From positions 231,267-295,266 of the forward strand of contig NZ_JACHXP010000004.1 of assembly GCF_014192215.1 (NCBI RefSeq): 64,000 nucleotides of DNA. Reading direction: 5' to 3'. The translations under genes and the position numbers were made by a program. The DNA is from Halomonas cerina. Lineage in GTDB: Bacteria; Pseudomonadota; Gammaproteobacteria; Pseudomonadales; Halomonadaceae. The notes below the pieces were generated by a model. That model had not been told where the DNA came from. It saw nothing but the letters and a program-made list of their open reading frames with translations, and searched no databases. Each line of letters opens with the position of its first letter. Positions within the stretch are counted from its first letter, which is position 1. Below are positions 43,637 to 53,186 of the stretch, one piece after another.

Positions 43637-44361
43637 GCCGCTCGCCCCGCCCCCTGATCGGCATCACCACCTCCGATGCCAAGAGCCGCCTCGCCTGGTG
43701 GTTCGACTGGTTCGCCGTCTGGCGCCATGGCGGACGCCCGCTGCGCCTGTCGCCCTCGCGGCGTCGGCCGGTCCACCTCGATGGCCTGATCATCGGTGGC
43801 GGTGACGATATCCAGGCCCACCTCTACGGGGGGGAGGTGCAGCTGGATGTCCGCGTCGATCCCGAACGCGACAAGCTGGAGCTCGAGCTGCTGGAACGGT
43901 TCATCCCCTTGGGCACGCCGGTACTGGGCATCTGCCGTGGCGCCCAGCTGATCAACGTACATCTCGGCGGCACCCTCGACCCAGACATCTACACCACCCA
44001 CGAAGGGCTCAAGCGGCGTCGTACCGTGCTGCCTCGCAAGACCGTGGATATCGTCGGTGATAGCCGGCTGAACCGCATCCTGCGGGTCAGCTGGTGCCGC
44101 ATCAACAGCCTGCACCATCAGGCGGTGAAGCAGGCCGGCGAGGGCATCGAGATCGTCGCCCGCGACCGCGACGGCCTGGTACAGGGCATCGAGTCGCGGG
44201 AGCATGACTTCCTGATCGGGGTGCAGTGGCATCCCGAGTGGCTGATCTTCAACCGTCCACAGCAGCGCCTGATCCGGGCCCTGCTCGAGGCGGCGCGGGC
44301 GCACCGACGCCAAGAACGCCAGGGCCACCCTGAAGCGGCCCCGGCGCGAGCCGAGGGATAA
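43633..44361 (+). CDS. Class I glutamine amidotransferase / C26 gamma-glutamyl hydrolase family
   Basis: A 242-residue protein with the catalytic Cys C101 in GICRGAQLINVHLGG and the His-Glu pair H200/E202 in GVQWHPEWL. The RINSLHHQAVK segment is also family-typical (PuuD-like). There is an arginine-rich replacement around VWRHGGRPLRLSPSRRRP where related enzymes are less basic. Coupled to the amidoligase gene by ATGA overlap. It may hydrolyse gamma-glutamyl bonds or supply ammonia to the partner. Confidence 0.87.
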   Translation: MSRSPRPLIGITTSDAKSRLAWWFDWFAVWRHGGRPLRLSPSRRRPVHLDGLIIGGGDDIQAHLYGGEVQLDVRVDPERDKLELELLERFIPLGTPVLGICRGAQLINVHLGGTLDPDIYTTHEGLKRRRTVLPRKTVDIVGDSRLNRILRVSWCRINSLHHQAVKQAGEGIEIVARDRDGLVQGIESREHDFLIGVQWHPEWLIFNRPQQRLIRALLEAARAHRRQERQGHPEAAPARAEG

Positions 44362-44377
44362 GGGCGGAAAGACGCGA

Positions 44378-44809
44378 TCAGCTCTCCAGCTTGGCCTCCA
44401 AGGTGATCGTGGCATTGAACAGCTTGGAGACCGGGCACCCTTCCTTGGCCTTGTTGGCCGCGTCCTGAAACGCCGCGTCATCGGCACCGGGGATCTTGGC
44501 CACGGTGTCGAGATGCACGGCGGTGATGGCAAAGCCGCCCTCGACCTCCTCCAGGGAGACCTTGGCCTCGGTGGCGATGCGCTCGGGCGTCAGGCCCTCC
44601 TCGCCCAGGATCATCGACAGGGCCATGGAGTAACAACTGGCGTGGGCCGCACCGATCAGCTCCTCGGGATTGGTGCCCGCCTCGCCTTCGAAGCGCTTGG
44701 CGAAGCTGTAGGTCACCTCCTGAAGGGCACCGCTCTGGGTGGATACCGTACCCTTGCCATCCTTGAGGCCGCCTTGCCAGACGGCGCTACCGGTTTTGTT
44801 GATGCTCAT
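44378..44809 (-). CDS. osmC: OsmC-family peroxiredoxin
   Basis: A 143-residue organic hydroperoxide reductase. The resolving and peroxidatic cysteines are in AAHASCYSMALSMIL and KAKEGCPVSKLFNA; the conserved Arg is in FAKRFEGEAGTNPEELIGA. AAGGAG lies before the ATG at 44809. Its stop is 16 bp from the amidotransferase end (convergent). Confidence 0.93.
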   Translation of the reverse strand: MSINKTGSAVWQGGLKDGKGTVSTQSGALQEVTYSFAKRFEGEAGTNPEELIGAAHASCYSMALSMILGEEGLTPERIATEAKVSLEEVEGGFAITAVHLDTVAKIPGADDAAFQDAANKAKEGCPVSKLFNATITLEAKLES

Positions 44810-44896
44810 GTCGTCTCCTTGATCGTTGAGTGGGTCCGATCGTTGCTCCTGCAGCATACACACTGGGGGAAGGAACTCGCGACATCCATCTGCGTT

Positions 44897-45463
44897 TCAA
44901 CTGTCCTCGGGGGCAACCCGACGGAGCGCCGCCAGCTCGCAGGCCAGGGTAGCGTAGCCCAGCTCCCGCATCGCCGCGATATTGCGCGCGGGAATGCCTT
45001 CCGGATCGGGATGGTGCGCAATCGCCCGCGCGAGCCCGGCCTCGCGCAGCAGGTGCAGCATCGGGAAAGGCGAGCGATTGGTGAAGTTGGCGGGATCGCT
45101 CGGCTCGGCGTCCTCGAAACAATAGTCGGGATGGAAGCTCGCCAGTTGGTAGGTGCCTTCATAGCCCTCTGCCACCAGCAACGCCTCGGCGAGAACCAGG
45201 AGGTCCAGGTAGTCGTCGAAGTCGGCGAGCCCCTCGGTCAGCACAAGCAGGGTGGTCTCGGTGGTGGTGTCGGCATCGAGATGCCGGCACTCATCCATCA
45301 GCGTCAGCAGCGCTCTCTCGCGGTCATCGGCGGGCAGCGCCACGTAGCGGATACTGTCGCGAGCCAGTTCGCGACCGGCGAAGGGACAGACGTCGCGGGC
45401 AACGACGAAGGTCTCCACCCAGGCACGGGTGGCGACGAGGGCAGCGTCAGGCGAGACGCGCAT
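44897..45463 (-). CDS. DUF1415-family protein
   Basis: A 188-residue soluble protein. VETFVVARDVCPFAGRELARD at the N-terminus and YQLASFHPDYCFE with NFTNRSPFPMLHLLREA mark DUF1415, whose function is not established. One conserved Cys is in CPFA. The start at 45463 is preferred because the family begins at that point; the upstream 28 codons look non-coding. It is co-directional with osmC. Confidence 0.83.
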   Translation of the reverse strand: MRVSPDAALVATRAWVETFVVARDVCPFAGRELARDSIRYVALPADDRERALLTLMDECRHLDADTTTETTLLVLTEGLADFDDYLDLLVLAEALLVAEGYEGTYQLASFHPDYCFEDAEPSDPANFTNRSPFPMLHLLREAGLARAIAHHPDPEGIPARNIAAMRELGYATLACELAALRRVAPEDS

Positions 45464-45571
45464 GGTTGGGTTCCGATGATGAATAGGCGCCCATAGTCTG
45501 CCGATCCTGGCCGGCAAGCAAGCCACCGAGGGCGATCCAGCTGGCACATGCCAAGGGGCGCCGGGGACAGG

Positions 45572-46276
45572 TCACCGCCGCTTCTGATCGCGTCGCGAGG
45601 CCAGCCGGTCGGCCAGGCGCGTGGGCTCGGGCAACTTGGTCTTGCCCAGGCAGGCCACTACCCAGGCCACGGCGGTCTCGAGACACAGCCGGTGCCCCGG
45701 CGAGACGAACACCGGCTTGACGCCCCGGCGCGAGCGCAGCACCGCCCCGATGACCTCTTCGTGCTCGCCCCAGCCATCGACCAGCGCCGCCCAGTCGCCA
45801 CGCTCGGGACCGGGTTCGCCGTGCCGGCCGCACAGCCGCGACTTGGCTACGCCGATGGTCGGCAGGTCGAGCCACAGCCCGAGGTGGCTGGCCACCCCCA
45901 GCCGGCGCGGATGGGCGATGCCCTGGCCGTCCACCATCACCAGCTCAGGCCAGGTCGTCAGCCTCTCGAAGGCGGCCAGGGTGGCCGGCACCTCGCGAAA
46001 CGACAGCAGGCCGGGGATATAGGGCATGCGCGTCGGCTCGCGGTGCACCGCCTGCTCCACCATCTCGAACGCCCCGCCCGGTGCCGGTGGCCAGGCCAGC
46101 ACCACCACCGCCGCCCGGGTGATCTCGCCAGCCTGTTCGAAGCCGATATCCACCCCGGCAATACGGCGCACCGGGTCCAGGCGATCCTCGCGCTCGATGC
46201 GCCCGGCCAGGCGCTGCTGCAGGGCGATGGCCTCATCGGGGGTAAGGTTCCAGTCGTGCAAGGACGTGATCGGCAT
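45572..46276 (-). CDS. nfi: Endonuclease V (deoxyinosine 3' endonuclease)
   Basis: A 234-residue repair nuclease that cuts near deoxyinosine. GVDIGF holds the first metal-binding Asp, YIPGLLSFREVPATLAAFE the wedge region, and MVDGQGIAHPRRLGVASHLG the conserved second Asp and His region. GVAKSRLCG with the Lys of the catalytic centre follows. GGGAG precedes the start at 46276. Divergent from sbcD with 77 bp between. Confidence 0.93.
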   Translation of the reverse strand: MPITSLHDWNLTPDEAIALQQRLAGRIEREDRLDPVRRIAGVDIGFEQAGEITRAAVVVLAWPPAPGGAFEMVEQAVHREPTRMPYIPGLLSFREVPATLAAFERLTTWPELVMVDGQGIAHPRRLGVASHLGLWLDLPTIGVAKSRLCGRHGEPGPERGDWAALVDGWGEHEEVIGAVLRSRRGVKPVFVSPGHRLCLETAVAWVVACLGKTKLPEPTRLADRLASRRDQKRR

Positions 46277-46353
46277 GCGGGCTCCCTGATGTGTCGGCGT
46301 CGCTCGGGTTAGACTAGGGCCTTTGGACCGCGTGACGGAACACCGGGGAACCG

Positions 46354-47661
46354 ATGCTGAGATTGATCCATACCGCCGACTGGCACCTGGGCCAGAGCTT
46401 CCATGGCCAAGAGCGCCATGTCGAACATCGTGCCTTTTTGAGCTGGCTGCTCGACACCCTGGTGGCGCGCCAGGCCGATGCCCTGCTGGTGGCCGGCGAT
46501 ATCTTCGACGTGGTCAACCCCTCGCTGCGCGCCCAGGCGCTGCTCGTCGACTTCATCGTCAGCGCCCATGAACGCCTGCCCCGGCTGGATATCGTGCTGA
46601 TCGCCGGCAACCATGACAGCGGCAATCGCCTCGAGCTGCCGGCGCCTCTGATGCGCCGGCTACGCGCCCATGCCCTAGGCCGGGTGAGCTGGCAGGGCGA
46701 CGGCACTCTGGACGCCGAGCGGCTGCTGGTGCCGCTCACCGACGCCGCGGGCGAGACCCGCGCCTGGTGCCTGGCGCTGCCCTTCCTGCGACCCGCCGAG
46801 ATCACCGGCCAAGGCCCCGCCGAGCTCCCCCAGGACGCCTCCGGGAACGATTCACTCCATAATGACTACGTCGCCAGTATCACGCGCGTCCATGAAACGC
46901 TGATCGACGCGGCCCGGGCGCGACGTGAGCCCGGCCAGGCACTGGTGGCCATGAGTCACGCCCACCTGCGCGGTGCCGCCGTCTCCGAGGCCAGCGAGCG
47001 TCCCATCGTCATCGGTGGCGAGGAATCGGTCTCCGCCGCGCTGTTTCCTGAGGACATCGCCTATGTGGCGCTGGGTCACCTGCATCGCGCCCAACAGGTC
47101 GGCGAGACGCGCATCCGCTACAGTGGCAGCCCCTTGCCCCTGGACTTCAGCGAGGTCGACTATGCCCATCAGGTGGTAGAAGTCACCCTCGACAAGGAAG
47201 CCCTGGCCGGCATCGAGACGCTCCCCGTGCCGCGCCCGGTGGCCATGCATCGCCTCGGTCCCGCCCCGCTGGACGCGGTGCTGACCGAGCTCGAGGCTCT
47301 CGACCCCGACCTGCCCGGCCAGGATCGGGGGCAGGATCTTCCTAGAGAGCGCTGGCCCTGGCTGGAGGTACGCGTCACGCTCGACGCCCCGCTGCCGGAC
47401 CTGCGCGCCCGGATGGAGGCGGCGCTGGCCGGCAAGGCACTGCGCCTGTTGCGCCTGGAGCGACGCCTGCCTCGGGTCGCGCGCGAGGAGGCCCCGACCC
47501 GGGTCGACCTCGAGGAACTCGGCCCGCAACGGCTCTTCTCGCATACCTGGGAGAAGCGCTGGGGCGAGCCACCCACCAAGGACGTGCTGGCCGATTTCAA
47601 CCGGCTGCTGCAGGACATGCTGGACGACGAGGACACCGACGACAGGAAGCCCCACCCATGA
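46354..47661 (+). CDS. sbcD: Nuclease SbcCD subunit D
   Basis: A 435-residue Mre11-type nuclease. The manganese ligands lie in HTADWHLGQSF, VVAGDIFDVVN-like VAGDIFDVVNPS, IAGNHDSGNRLELP and ALVAMSHAHLRG with ALGHLHRAQQVG. With SbcC it opens DNA hairpins and double-strand ends. The gene overlaps sbcC by 4 bp (ATGA), the usual operon. Confidence 0.95.
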   Translation: MLRLIHTADWHLGQSFHGQERHVEHRAFLSWLLDTLVARQADALLVAGDIFDVVNPSLRAQALLVDFIVSAHERLPRLDIVLIAGNHDSGNRLELPAPLMRRLRAHALGRVSWQGDGTLDAERLLVPLTDAAGETRAWCLALPFLRPAEITGQGPAELPQDASGNDSLHNDYVASITRVHETLIDAARARREPGQALVAMSHAHLRGAAVSEASERPIVIGGEESVSAALFPEDIAYVALGHLHRAQQVGETRIRYSGSPLPLDFSEVDYAHQVVEVTLDKEALAGIETLPVPRPVAMHRLGPAPLDAVLTELEALDPDLPGQDRGQDLPRERWPWLEVRVTLDAPLPDLRARMEAALAGKALRLLRLERRLPRVAREEAPTRVDLEELGPQRLFSHTWEKRWGEPPTKDVLADFNRLLQDMLDDEDTDDRKPHP

Positions 47662-50600
47662 AGATCCTCGCCCTGCGCCTGGCCAACCTGGCCTCCCTGT
47701 CCGGCCCGCTGACGCTCGACTTCACCGCGACGCCCCTCGCCGATGCGGGCCTGTTCGCCATCACCGGGCCCACCGGCGCCGGCAAGAGCACCCTGCTCGA
47801 CGCCTTGTGCCTGGCGCTCTACGGCGGCACGCCGCGGCTGCGCCAGGCCCCGGGGCGCGAGGCGCCGCTGCCCGACGTGGAAGGCGAAACCCTCAACACC
47901 GCCGATCCCCGCACCCTGCTGCGCCGCGGCACCGCCAGCGGCTACGCCGAGGTCGACTTCCTGGGGCGCGACGGCCGTCGCTACCGCGCGCGCTGGGCCG
48001 TGCGCCGCGCCCGGGAGAAGGTCGGTGGCAAGCTGCAGAAGGTCGAGCAGTCGCTGCGCGACCTCGAGGATGATCGCCTGCTGACCACCCAGAAACGCGA
48101 GTTCGACCGCCTGCTGCCCGAGCGCCTGGGGCTCAGTTTCGAGCAGTTCACCCGCGCCGTGCTGCTGGCCCAGAGCGAATTCGCCGCCTTCCTGCAGGCC
48201 GACGACAACGAGCGCAGCGACCTCCTGGAACGCCTGACCGGCACCGCCGAGTACTCCGCAATTTCCATCGCCGCCTACCGCCGCGCCAGTGAGGCAAAGA
48301 AAACCGTCGATGCCCTGACGACCCGGCTTGCCGACGACCTGCCCGCCGAGCCCCAGGCCCGCGCCGAGCTCAAGCGCCACGCCAAGACCGCCCAGGGCGA
48401 GCTGGACGCCGTCCAGGCCCAGGTCAAGCACCTGGAGACGCAACAGCAATGGCACGCCAGCGACGACCGGCTGCGCGAGGCCTGGCTCGAGGGATACCGG
48501 CAGCAGCAGGACGCCGAGGCCCACTGGCAAGGCCTGGCGGGTGCCCGCGCCGACCGCGAGTGGCGACGCCTGCTCGCTCCCCAGCGCCATCGCCTGACCC
48601 GCCAGGCCGAGTTGCCCGGCGAGATCGCCGCGACCGAGGCGACTCATGCCGAGACGCAACGGGCGCTGGAGAAGGCCAGGGCCACCCAGCAGCAGGCCCG
48701 CCAGGACAACGACCGGACCGAGCAGGCGCTGATCGAGGCCATCGATGCACGCCGCCAGGCCGAGCCCGCTCTGCGCGAGGCCCGCGACCAGGCCCAGGCG
48801 CTCGCTACCCTGGAGAAGCAGCTCACCGACCTGAAGGCGAACCGGAACCAACAGCAGAAGCAGGCCGACATGCTTGCCGAGCAGCGCCACCGGGCCAGCG
48901 ACGAGCAGCGCGCACGACAGAAACAACACGACGAGTGGCAGTCCGCCCTGCATCGGCTGCTGGGTGCTCACCCGCACCTCGACGCGGCCCGCCAGGCGGC
49001 CCAGCAGGCCCACGACCATGCCGCCCAGCGCCATCTGGCGCTGGGCGACCTCGCCAGCCGCTGGCAGGAGTTCAGCCGCGCCGACGCGGCCAAGCGACGG
49101 CTGACCGGCCAGGTCGACAAGGATCGACAGCGCAAGGCGCGACGGCTGGCCGAGGGCCAGAACGCCCGACAGCGGCTGGCCGAGGCGCAGCACCACTACG
49201 CCAGCGTCTCTGCCCTGATCGAGCGCAGCCGTGCCGTGCGCAGCGAGAGCGTGGCGAGGTTGCGCGAGAACCTGCAGGAGGGCGATCCCTGCCCGGTCTG
49301 CGGCGGGCTCGACCACCCCTGGCGCCACCAACCGCCGGCCACGCCCGAAGCCGCCCAGCTCGCCGCTCAGCAGGACGAAGAAGACCGCCAGTTGTCGAAC
49401 GCCCAGCGGCAGCGGGACGAAGCCCAACAGGCCCGCGACGAGCTGTTCGGGGAATATCGCGCCCTGGAGGCCGCGCTCAAGCAGCACCAGCAGGACCTGG
49501 CGGAGGCCGAACGCCGCCTGGGCGCGGCCCGGGCAGCCCTGGAGGAGCACTCGCTGTACGCCGAGCTTACCGCCGTAAGCGAGGCCGAACGCGATGCCTG
49601 GCTGCCGGCCCAGCGCCGCGACAGCGAGGCGGCGCGACGCCACCACCGCCAGTCCCTCGACGAGCTGACCCGGTCCGAGGCCGAATTGGCGCCACTGGAG
49701 GAATCGCTACGCCAGGGCGAGTTGGCCCTCGCCCGCCTCGAGACCCGTCACGACGACCTCATCCGGGAGCTTGGCGATCTCGCCGAGCGGATCCCGCCCC
49801 TTCAAGCCCAGCGGACCCAACTCACGGACCGCCTCGCCGTCCTGCTCGGCGAGCATGCCTCACCGGACACCTGGCAGCAGCACCTCGATACCGAGCACGA
49901 GAGTGCCCGCCAGGCACGCGAGGCGGCGCTGACCCGGCAGCACGACGCCGCGCAGGCGCAGCAGCGCCTCACCCAACAGAACGGCCACGAGGCCGAGCGC
50001 CTCACCCAGCTGCGCCAGGAGCAGGAGACGCTAGACCGCGAGCTGGCCGACTGGCGCCGCGCCCACCCCGAACTGGATGACACCACCCTGGCGCGGTTGC
50101 TGACCCAATCCGAGGCAAATGCCCAGCAGGAGGAGCAGCGCCTCGACAAGGCCGACCAGGCCCGGCTAAGCGCCACCGCCACCCTGGCCGAGCGCCGCGA
50201 TGCCCTGCTTCGCCATCGCCGCGGACAGGCGCTGACTGAGGACGATACCGATGAGACACTGCTGGGCGATGCCATGGCCGTCGAGCTACACCGCCGCCAG
50301 CAGGCCGTGAGTCAGGCCCAGGCCGACCTGACGCCGCGGCTGAAAGAAGCTCAGCAGGCCCGGGACACCGCCGCCTTCGCGCTCAGCGACGACGACCGTC
50401 GTCGCGAGCGGCAGCAGGCAGCACAGCAAGACCTGGAGGCGGCCCGCGCCGAATACCGCCGCTGGGGCCGCATCAGCGAGCTGATCGGTTCCGCCGACGG
50501 CAAGGCGTTCCGGCGTATCGCCCAAGGCTACAACCTCGAGCAGCTGCTGGAGCACGCCAATGTGCATCTCGCCGGCCTCAGCCGCCGCTACCGCCTGATC

Positions 50601-50960
50601 CGCGGCGGCAGTGAGCTTGGTCTGCTGGTGGTGGATCACGACATGGGCGACGAGCGCCGCTCGGTGCACTCCCTCTCCGGCGGCGAGACCTTCCTGGTCT
50701 CCCTGGCCCTGGCGCTGGGGCTGGCTTCGATGGCCTCCGGCGAGCTGGTGATCGAGTCGCTATTTATCGACGAGGGCTTTGGCAGCCTCGACCCCCAGTC
50801 GCTGGCGTTGGCCATGGAAGCCCTGGACGGCCTGCAGGCCCTGGGCCGCCGTGTGGGCGTGATCTCCCACGTCCAGGAGATGCACGAACGCATCCCGGTG
50901 CAGATCCAGGTGGAACCGCTGGGCAACGGCACCAGCCGGGCCCGGCTGGTCAGCGCTTGA
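47658..50960 (+). CDS. sbcC: Nuclease SbcCD subunit C
   Basis: A 1,100-residue SMC-like ATPase. Walker A is GPTGAGKSTLLDALCLALYGG near the N-terminus; long Gln/Arg/Ala-rich coiled coils run from about 190 to 900. The zinc hook CPVC in EGDPCPVCGGLDHPW lies near residue 545. LSGGETFLVSLALALGLA is the signature motif and LFIDEGFGSLDPQ the Walker B and D-loop. It is the ATP-driven partner of SbcD. Confidence 0.95.
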   Translation: MKILALRLANLASLSGPLTLDFTATPLADAGLFAITGPTGAGKSTLLDALCLALYGGTPRLRQAPGREAPLPDVEGETLNTADPRTLLRRGTASGYAEVDFLGRDGRRYRARWAVRRAREKVGGKLQKVEQSLRDLEDDRLLTTQKREFDRLLPERLGLSFEQFTRAVLLAQSEFAAFLQADDNERSDLLERLTGTAEYSAISIAAYRRASEAKKTVDALTTRLADDLPAEPQARAELKRHAKTAQGELDAVQAQVKHLETQQQWHASDDRLREAWLEGYRQQQDAEAHWQGLAGARADREWRRLLAPQRHRLTRQAELPGEIAATEATHAETQRALEKARATQQQARQDNDRTEQALIEAIDARRQAEPALREARDQAQALATLEKQLTDLKANRNQQQKQADMLAEQRHRASDEQRARQKQHDEWQSALHRLLGAHPHLDAARQAAQQAHDHAAQRHLALGDLASRWQEFSRADAAKRRLTGQVDKDRQRKARRLAEGQNARQRLAEAQHHYASVSALIERSRAVRSESVARLRENLQEGDPCPVCGGLDHPWRHQPPATPEAAQLAAQQDEEDRQLSNAQRQRDEAQQARDELFGEYRALEAALKQHQQDLAEAERRLGAARAALEEHSLYAELTAVSEAERDAWLPAQRRDSEAARRHHRQSLDELTRSEAELAPLEESLRQGELALARLETRHDDLIRELGDLAERIPPLQAQRTQLTDRLAVLLGEHASPDTWQQHLDTEHESARQAREAALTRQHDAAQAQQRLTQQNGHEAERLTQLRQEQETLDRELADWRRAHPELDDTTLARLLTQSEANAQQEEQRLDKADQARLSATATLAERRDALLRHRRGQALTEDDTDETLLGDAMAVELHRRQQAVSQAQADLTPRLKEAQQARDTAAFALSDDDRRRERQQAAQQDLEAARAEYRRWGRISELIGSADGKAFRRIAQGYNLEQLLEHANVHLAGLSRRYRLIRGGSELGLLVVDHDMGDERRSVHSLSGGETFLVSLALALGLASMASGELVIESLFIDEGFGSLDPQSLALAMEALDGLQALGRRVGVISHVQEMHERIPVQIQVEPLGNGTSRARLVSA

Positions 50961-51073
50961 GAAACTCGAGTTGTTCAAGCAGCCGATACGGTCGACCAGC
51001 TGCAACGCCAGCTGGCCGCCGCCGAGGCAGAGCCCCGGGTTGGCGTGTGCCCTTTCACCGCAATGGAGTTGCC

Positions 51074-51829
51074 ATGAAGCACTTCGAAAAGACCAAGCAT
51101 GTGGGACGCCGGAGTCTTTCCAGGCTGGCTCGGCTAACCCGCTACGAGTTTGCGGCGCTGCTGTGTCTCCTGGTACTTTCCGGCGGGATCTGGGGATTCA
51201 TCGAGCTGGCCGATGAGGTCTCCGAGGGTGAAACCCAGAGCATCGATGAGACTCTGCTGCTCTCTCTGCGCAATCCTGCCGATCACACCGACCCGCTCGG
51301 TCCGGGCTGGGTAGAAGAGCTGGGGCGGGACTTTACCGCGCTCGGCGGCGTAGGCGTACTGGTGCTGATCACGCTGGGCGCCCTGGGCTACCTGCTACTC
51401 GCCCGACGCTATCGCGCGGCGCTCTTTGCCTCGGTCGCGGTGCCCGGCGGTGTGCTGCTCAGCACGTTGATGAAGCTTGGCTATGATCGCCCTCGGCCCG
51501 ATCTTGTTCCTCATGAATCCATCGTCTACACCGCAAGCTTTCCCAGCGGTCATGCCATGATGTCTGCCGTGACCTACCTCACCCTTGCCGCTCTGCTCAT
51601 CCGCGTGCAGCCCGAGCTGAGACTGAAGGCCTATATCTTGGTGCTGGCCATACTGCTCACGCTGCTGGTGGGCATGAGCCGCGTCTACCTCGGGGTCCAT
51701 TGGCCTACGGATGTCCTTGCCGGCTGGACGGCCGGGGCGGCCTGGGCGGCGCTGTGCTGGCTCGCGATGCGCTGGCTGCAGCGGCGGGGACAGGTGGAGA
51801 CAGAAGAGAGCTGGGTAGGCACCCAATAG
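51074..51829 (+). CDS. PAP2-family membrane phosphatase
   Basis: A 251-residue membrane protein with an N-terminal helix (FAALLCLLVLSGGIWGFIEL) and further helices. It keeps all three PAP2 motifs: KLGYDRPRP, SFPSGHAMM and SRVYLGVHWPTDVLAG. Such enzymes dephosphorylate undecaprenyl pyrophosphate or lipid phosphates at the outer face of the inner membrane. TGGAGTTGCC precedes the ATG at 51074. The longer frame from 50957 reads through a non-conserved segment. Confidence 0.9.
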   Translation: MKHFEKTKHVGRRSLSRLARLTRYEFAALLCLLVLSGGIWGFIELADEVSEGETQSIDETLLLSLRNPADHTDPLGPGWVEELGRDFTALGGVGVLVLITLGALGYLLLARRYRAALFASVAVPGGVLLSTLMKLGYDRPRPDLVPHESIVYTASFPSGHAMMSAVTYLTLAALLIRVQPELRLKAYILVLAILLTLLVGMSRVYLGVHWPTDVLAGWTAGAAWAALCWLAMRWLQRRGQVETEESWVGTQ

Positions 51830-51943
51830 TGTGACCGCCAGCCTCACCCTATCGGAGTCGAACCATAACGTTGAAGTGGTCCAATTGGAGCGGACCGCCG
51901 CGCCGGGACCGGTTTCGGCAATTCATGCACCTCAGGAGGCCGC

Positions 51944-52828
51944 TTGCGCTATCGGCTACCGCCTCTCAACACCCTACGGCTGTTCGAAGCCTCGGCACGG
52001 CTGCTGAGCTTTAAGCGCGCCGCCGAAGAGCTGTCCATCACGCCGAGTGCCGTCAGCCACGGCGTGCAGACCCTTGAGCATTGGTTGGGCGTGCGCCTGT
52101 TCGTGCGGACCAAGCACGGCATCGTGCTCTCGGAGTCCGGCCGCTCCTACTACCCGGCCGTCCGGGAGGCGCTTGCTCTCATCAGCAACAGCAGCGACCG
52201 ACTGACCGGCAGCGCGGCGCGCCGGCTCGTGCTTAGCGTTGCCCCTACCTTCGCCGCACGCTGGCTGCTGCCGCGGCTGCCCGACTTTCGCGCGCGACAC
52301 CCCGAGATCGCCGTAGTTATCGACACCGCACAGGCGCAGGTCGACCTGACCCGCCGCGAGGTGGACCTGGCGATCCGCATGGGACACGGTCAGTGGAAGG
52401 GCTGTTTCATCGACCATATCTTCACCGAGTATTTGGTGCCGGTCTGCGCCCCGGACTTCCTGGATCATGTGCGTGCCGCGGCAAGCCTCGACGAACTGCC
52501 GCTCATCCACGTCACTCGGGCTCGCGAAGAATGGGCAACGTGGGCCCGCGCCGCCGGCCACACGCCCCCGGACCCGGCGCGGGGTCTGAACTTCGACACC
52601 CTGCAGATGGCCTTCAGCGCCGCCGCGGAAGGGCTGGGTGTCGCCATGGGACGCCGGCCCCTGATCGACGCCGAACTCGAGGCCGCACGCCTTGTGGTTG
52701 CCGCCGAACCCGCCGTCGAGAGTTCCACCGGCTACTGGCTGGTGGGCCTTCAGAGTGGGGCGGGCGACCAGGATGTCCAGGCTTTCCGCGACTGGCTCGC
52801 CTACCAGCGTACGCCGAACTGCACCTGA
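51944..52828 (+). CDS. LysR-family regulator, GcvA subgroup (TTG start)
   Basis: A 294-residue LysR protein: helix-turn-helix at about 20-40 (LSFKRAAEELSITPSAVSHG) and a C-terminal effector domain with DLAIRMGHGQWKG and GVAMGRRPLIDAEL. AGGAGGCCGC lies before TTG at 51944; no ATG fits. GcvA-type regulators control diverse amino acid and transport genes. It is 358 bp upstream of a truncated MFS gene that it may once have controlled. Confidence 0.9.
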   Translation: MRYRLPPLNTLRLFEASARLLSFKRAAEELSITPSAVSHGVQTLEHWLGVRLFVRTKHGIVLSESGRSYYPAVREALALISNSSDRLTGSAARRLVLSVAPTFAARWLLPRLPDFRARHPEIAVVIDTAQAQVDLTRREVDLAIRMGHGQWKGCFIDHIFTEYLVPVCAPDFLDHVRAAASLDELPLIHVTRAREEWATWARAAGHTPPDPARGLNFDTLQMAFSAAAEGLGVAMGRRPLIDAELEAARLVVAAEPAVESSTGYWLVGLQSGAGDQDVQAFRDWLAYQRTPNCT

Positions 52829-53186
52829 ACCGCCCCGCGGGGCGCCCCTTGAGGTGAATTTCCTTCATCTGCCACCGACGAATTCTCGCTTGGCGCCCCT
52901 CATCCCACCGCCGTAGCCTGCATCAGCAGGTCCGCAGTCCTGCTTCACCCGGTCCCGCTCCGCGCTTCAGTGCATGCGGCAAGGCCATCGAAACAGGCGC
53001 TGCGCCTAGCCCATGCGCTCGCGCCGGGTGAGGGCATCTCACCCCATCAAAAATGCGCCAAACAAGCGGCAACTGCCATTGGAGAGACCATCGTTTTTCG
53101 GCCCAAGGACCCTCTGTTCGAAGCACCGGTGCGCGAGAGCTTCTCGCAACATTGCACGCCGTACAGCCAGTCAGCAGGAGGACCTC
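52829..53186. other. Intergenic region between lysR and the truncated MFS gene
   Basis: Apart from a GCCCCGCGGGGC palindrome just after the LysR stop (52832-52843) and the ribosome site AGGAGG before 53187, I see no gene or element here. Open frames cross it but show no recognisable protein. Confidence 0.4.

Noticed and set aside
50961..51073. After the sbcC stop the same frame stays open for 37 codons and ends by overlapping the PAP2 start (ATGA)
   Set aside because: No start codon or ribosome site of its own and no recognisable protein; probably chance, though a lost small gene cannot be excluded.
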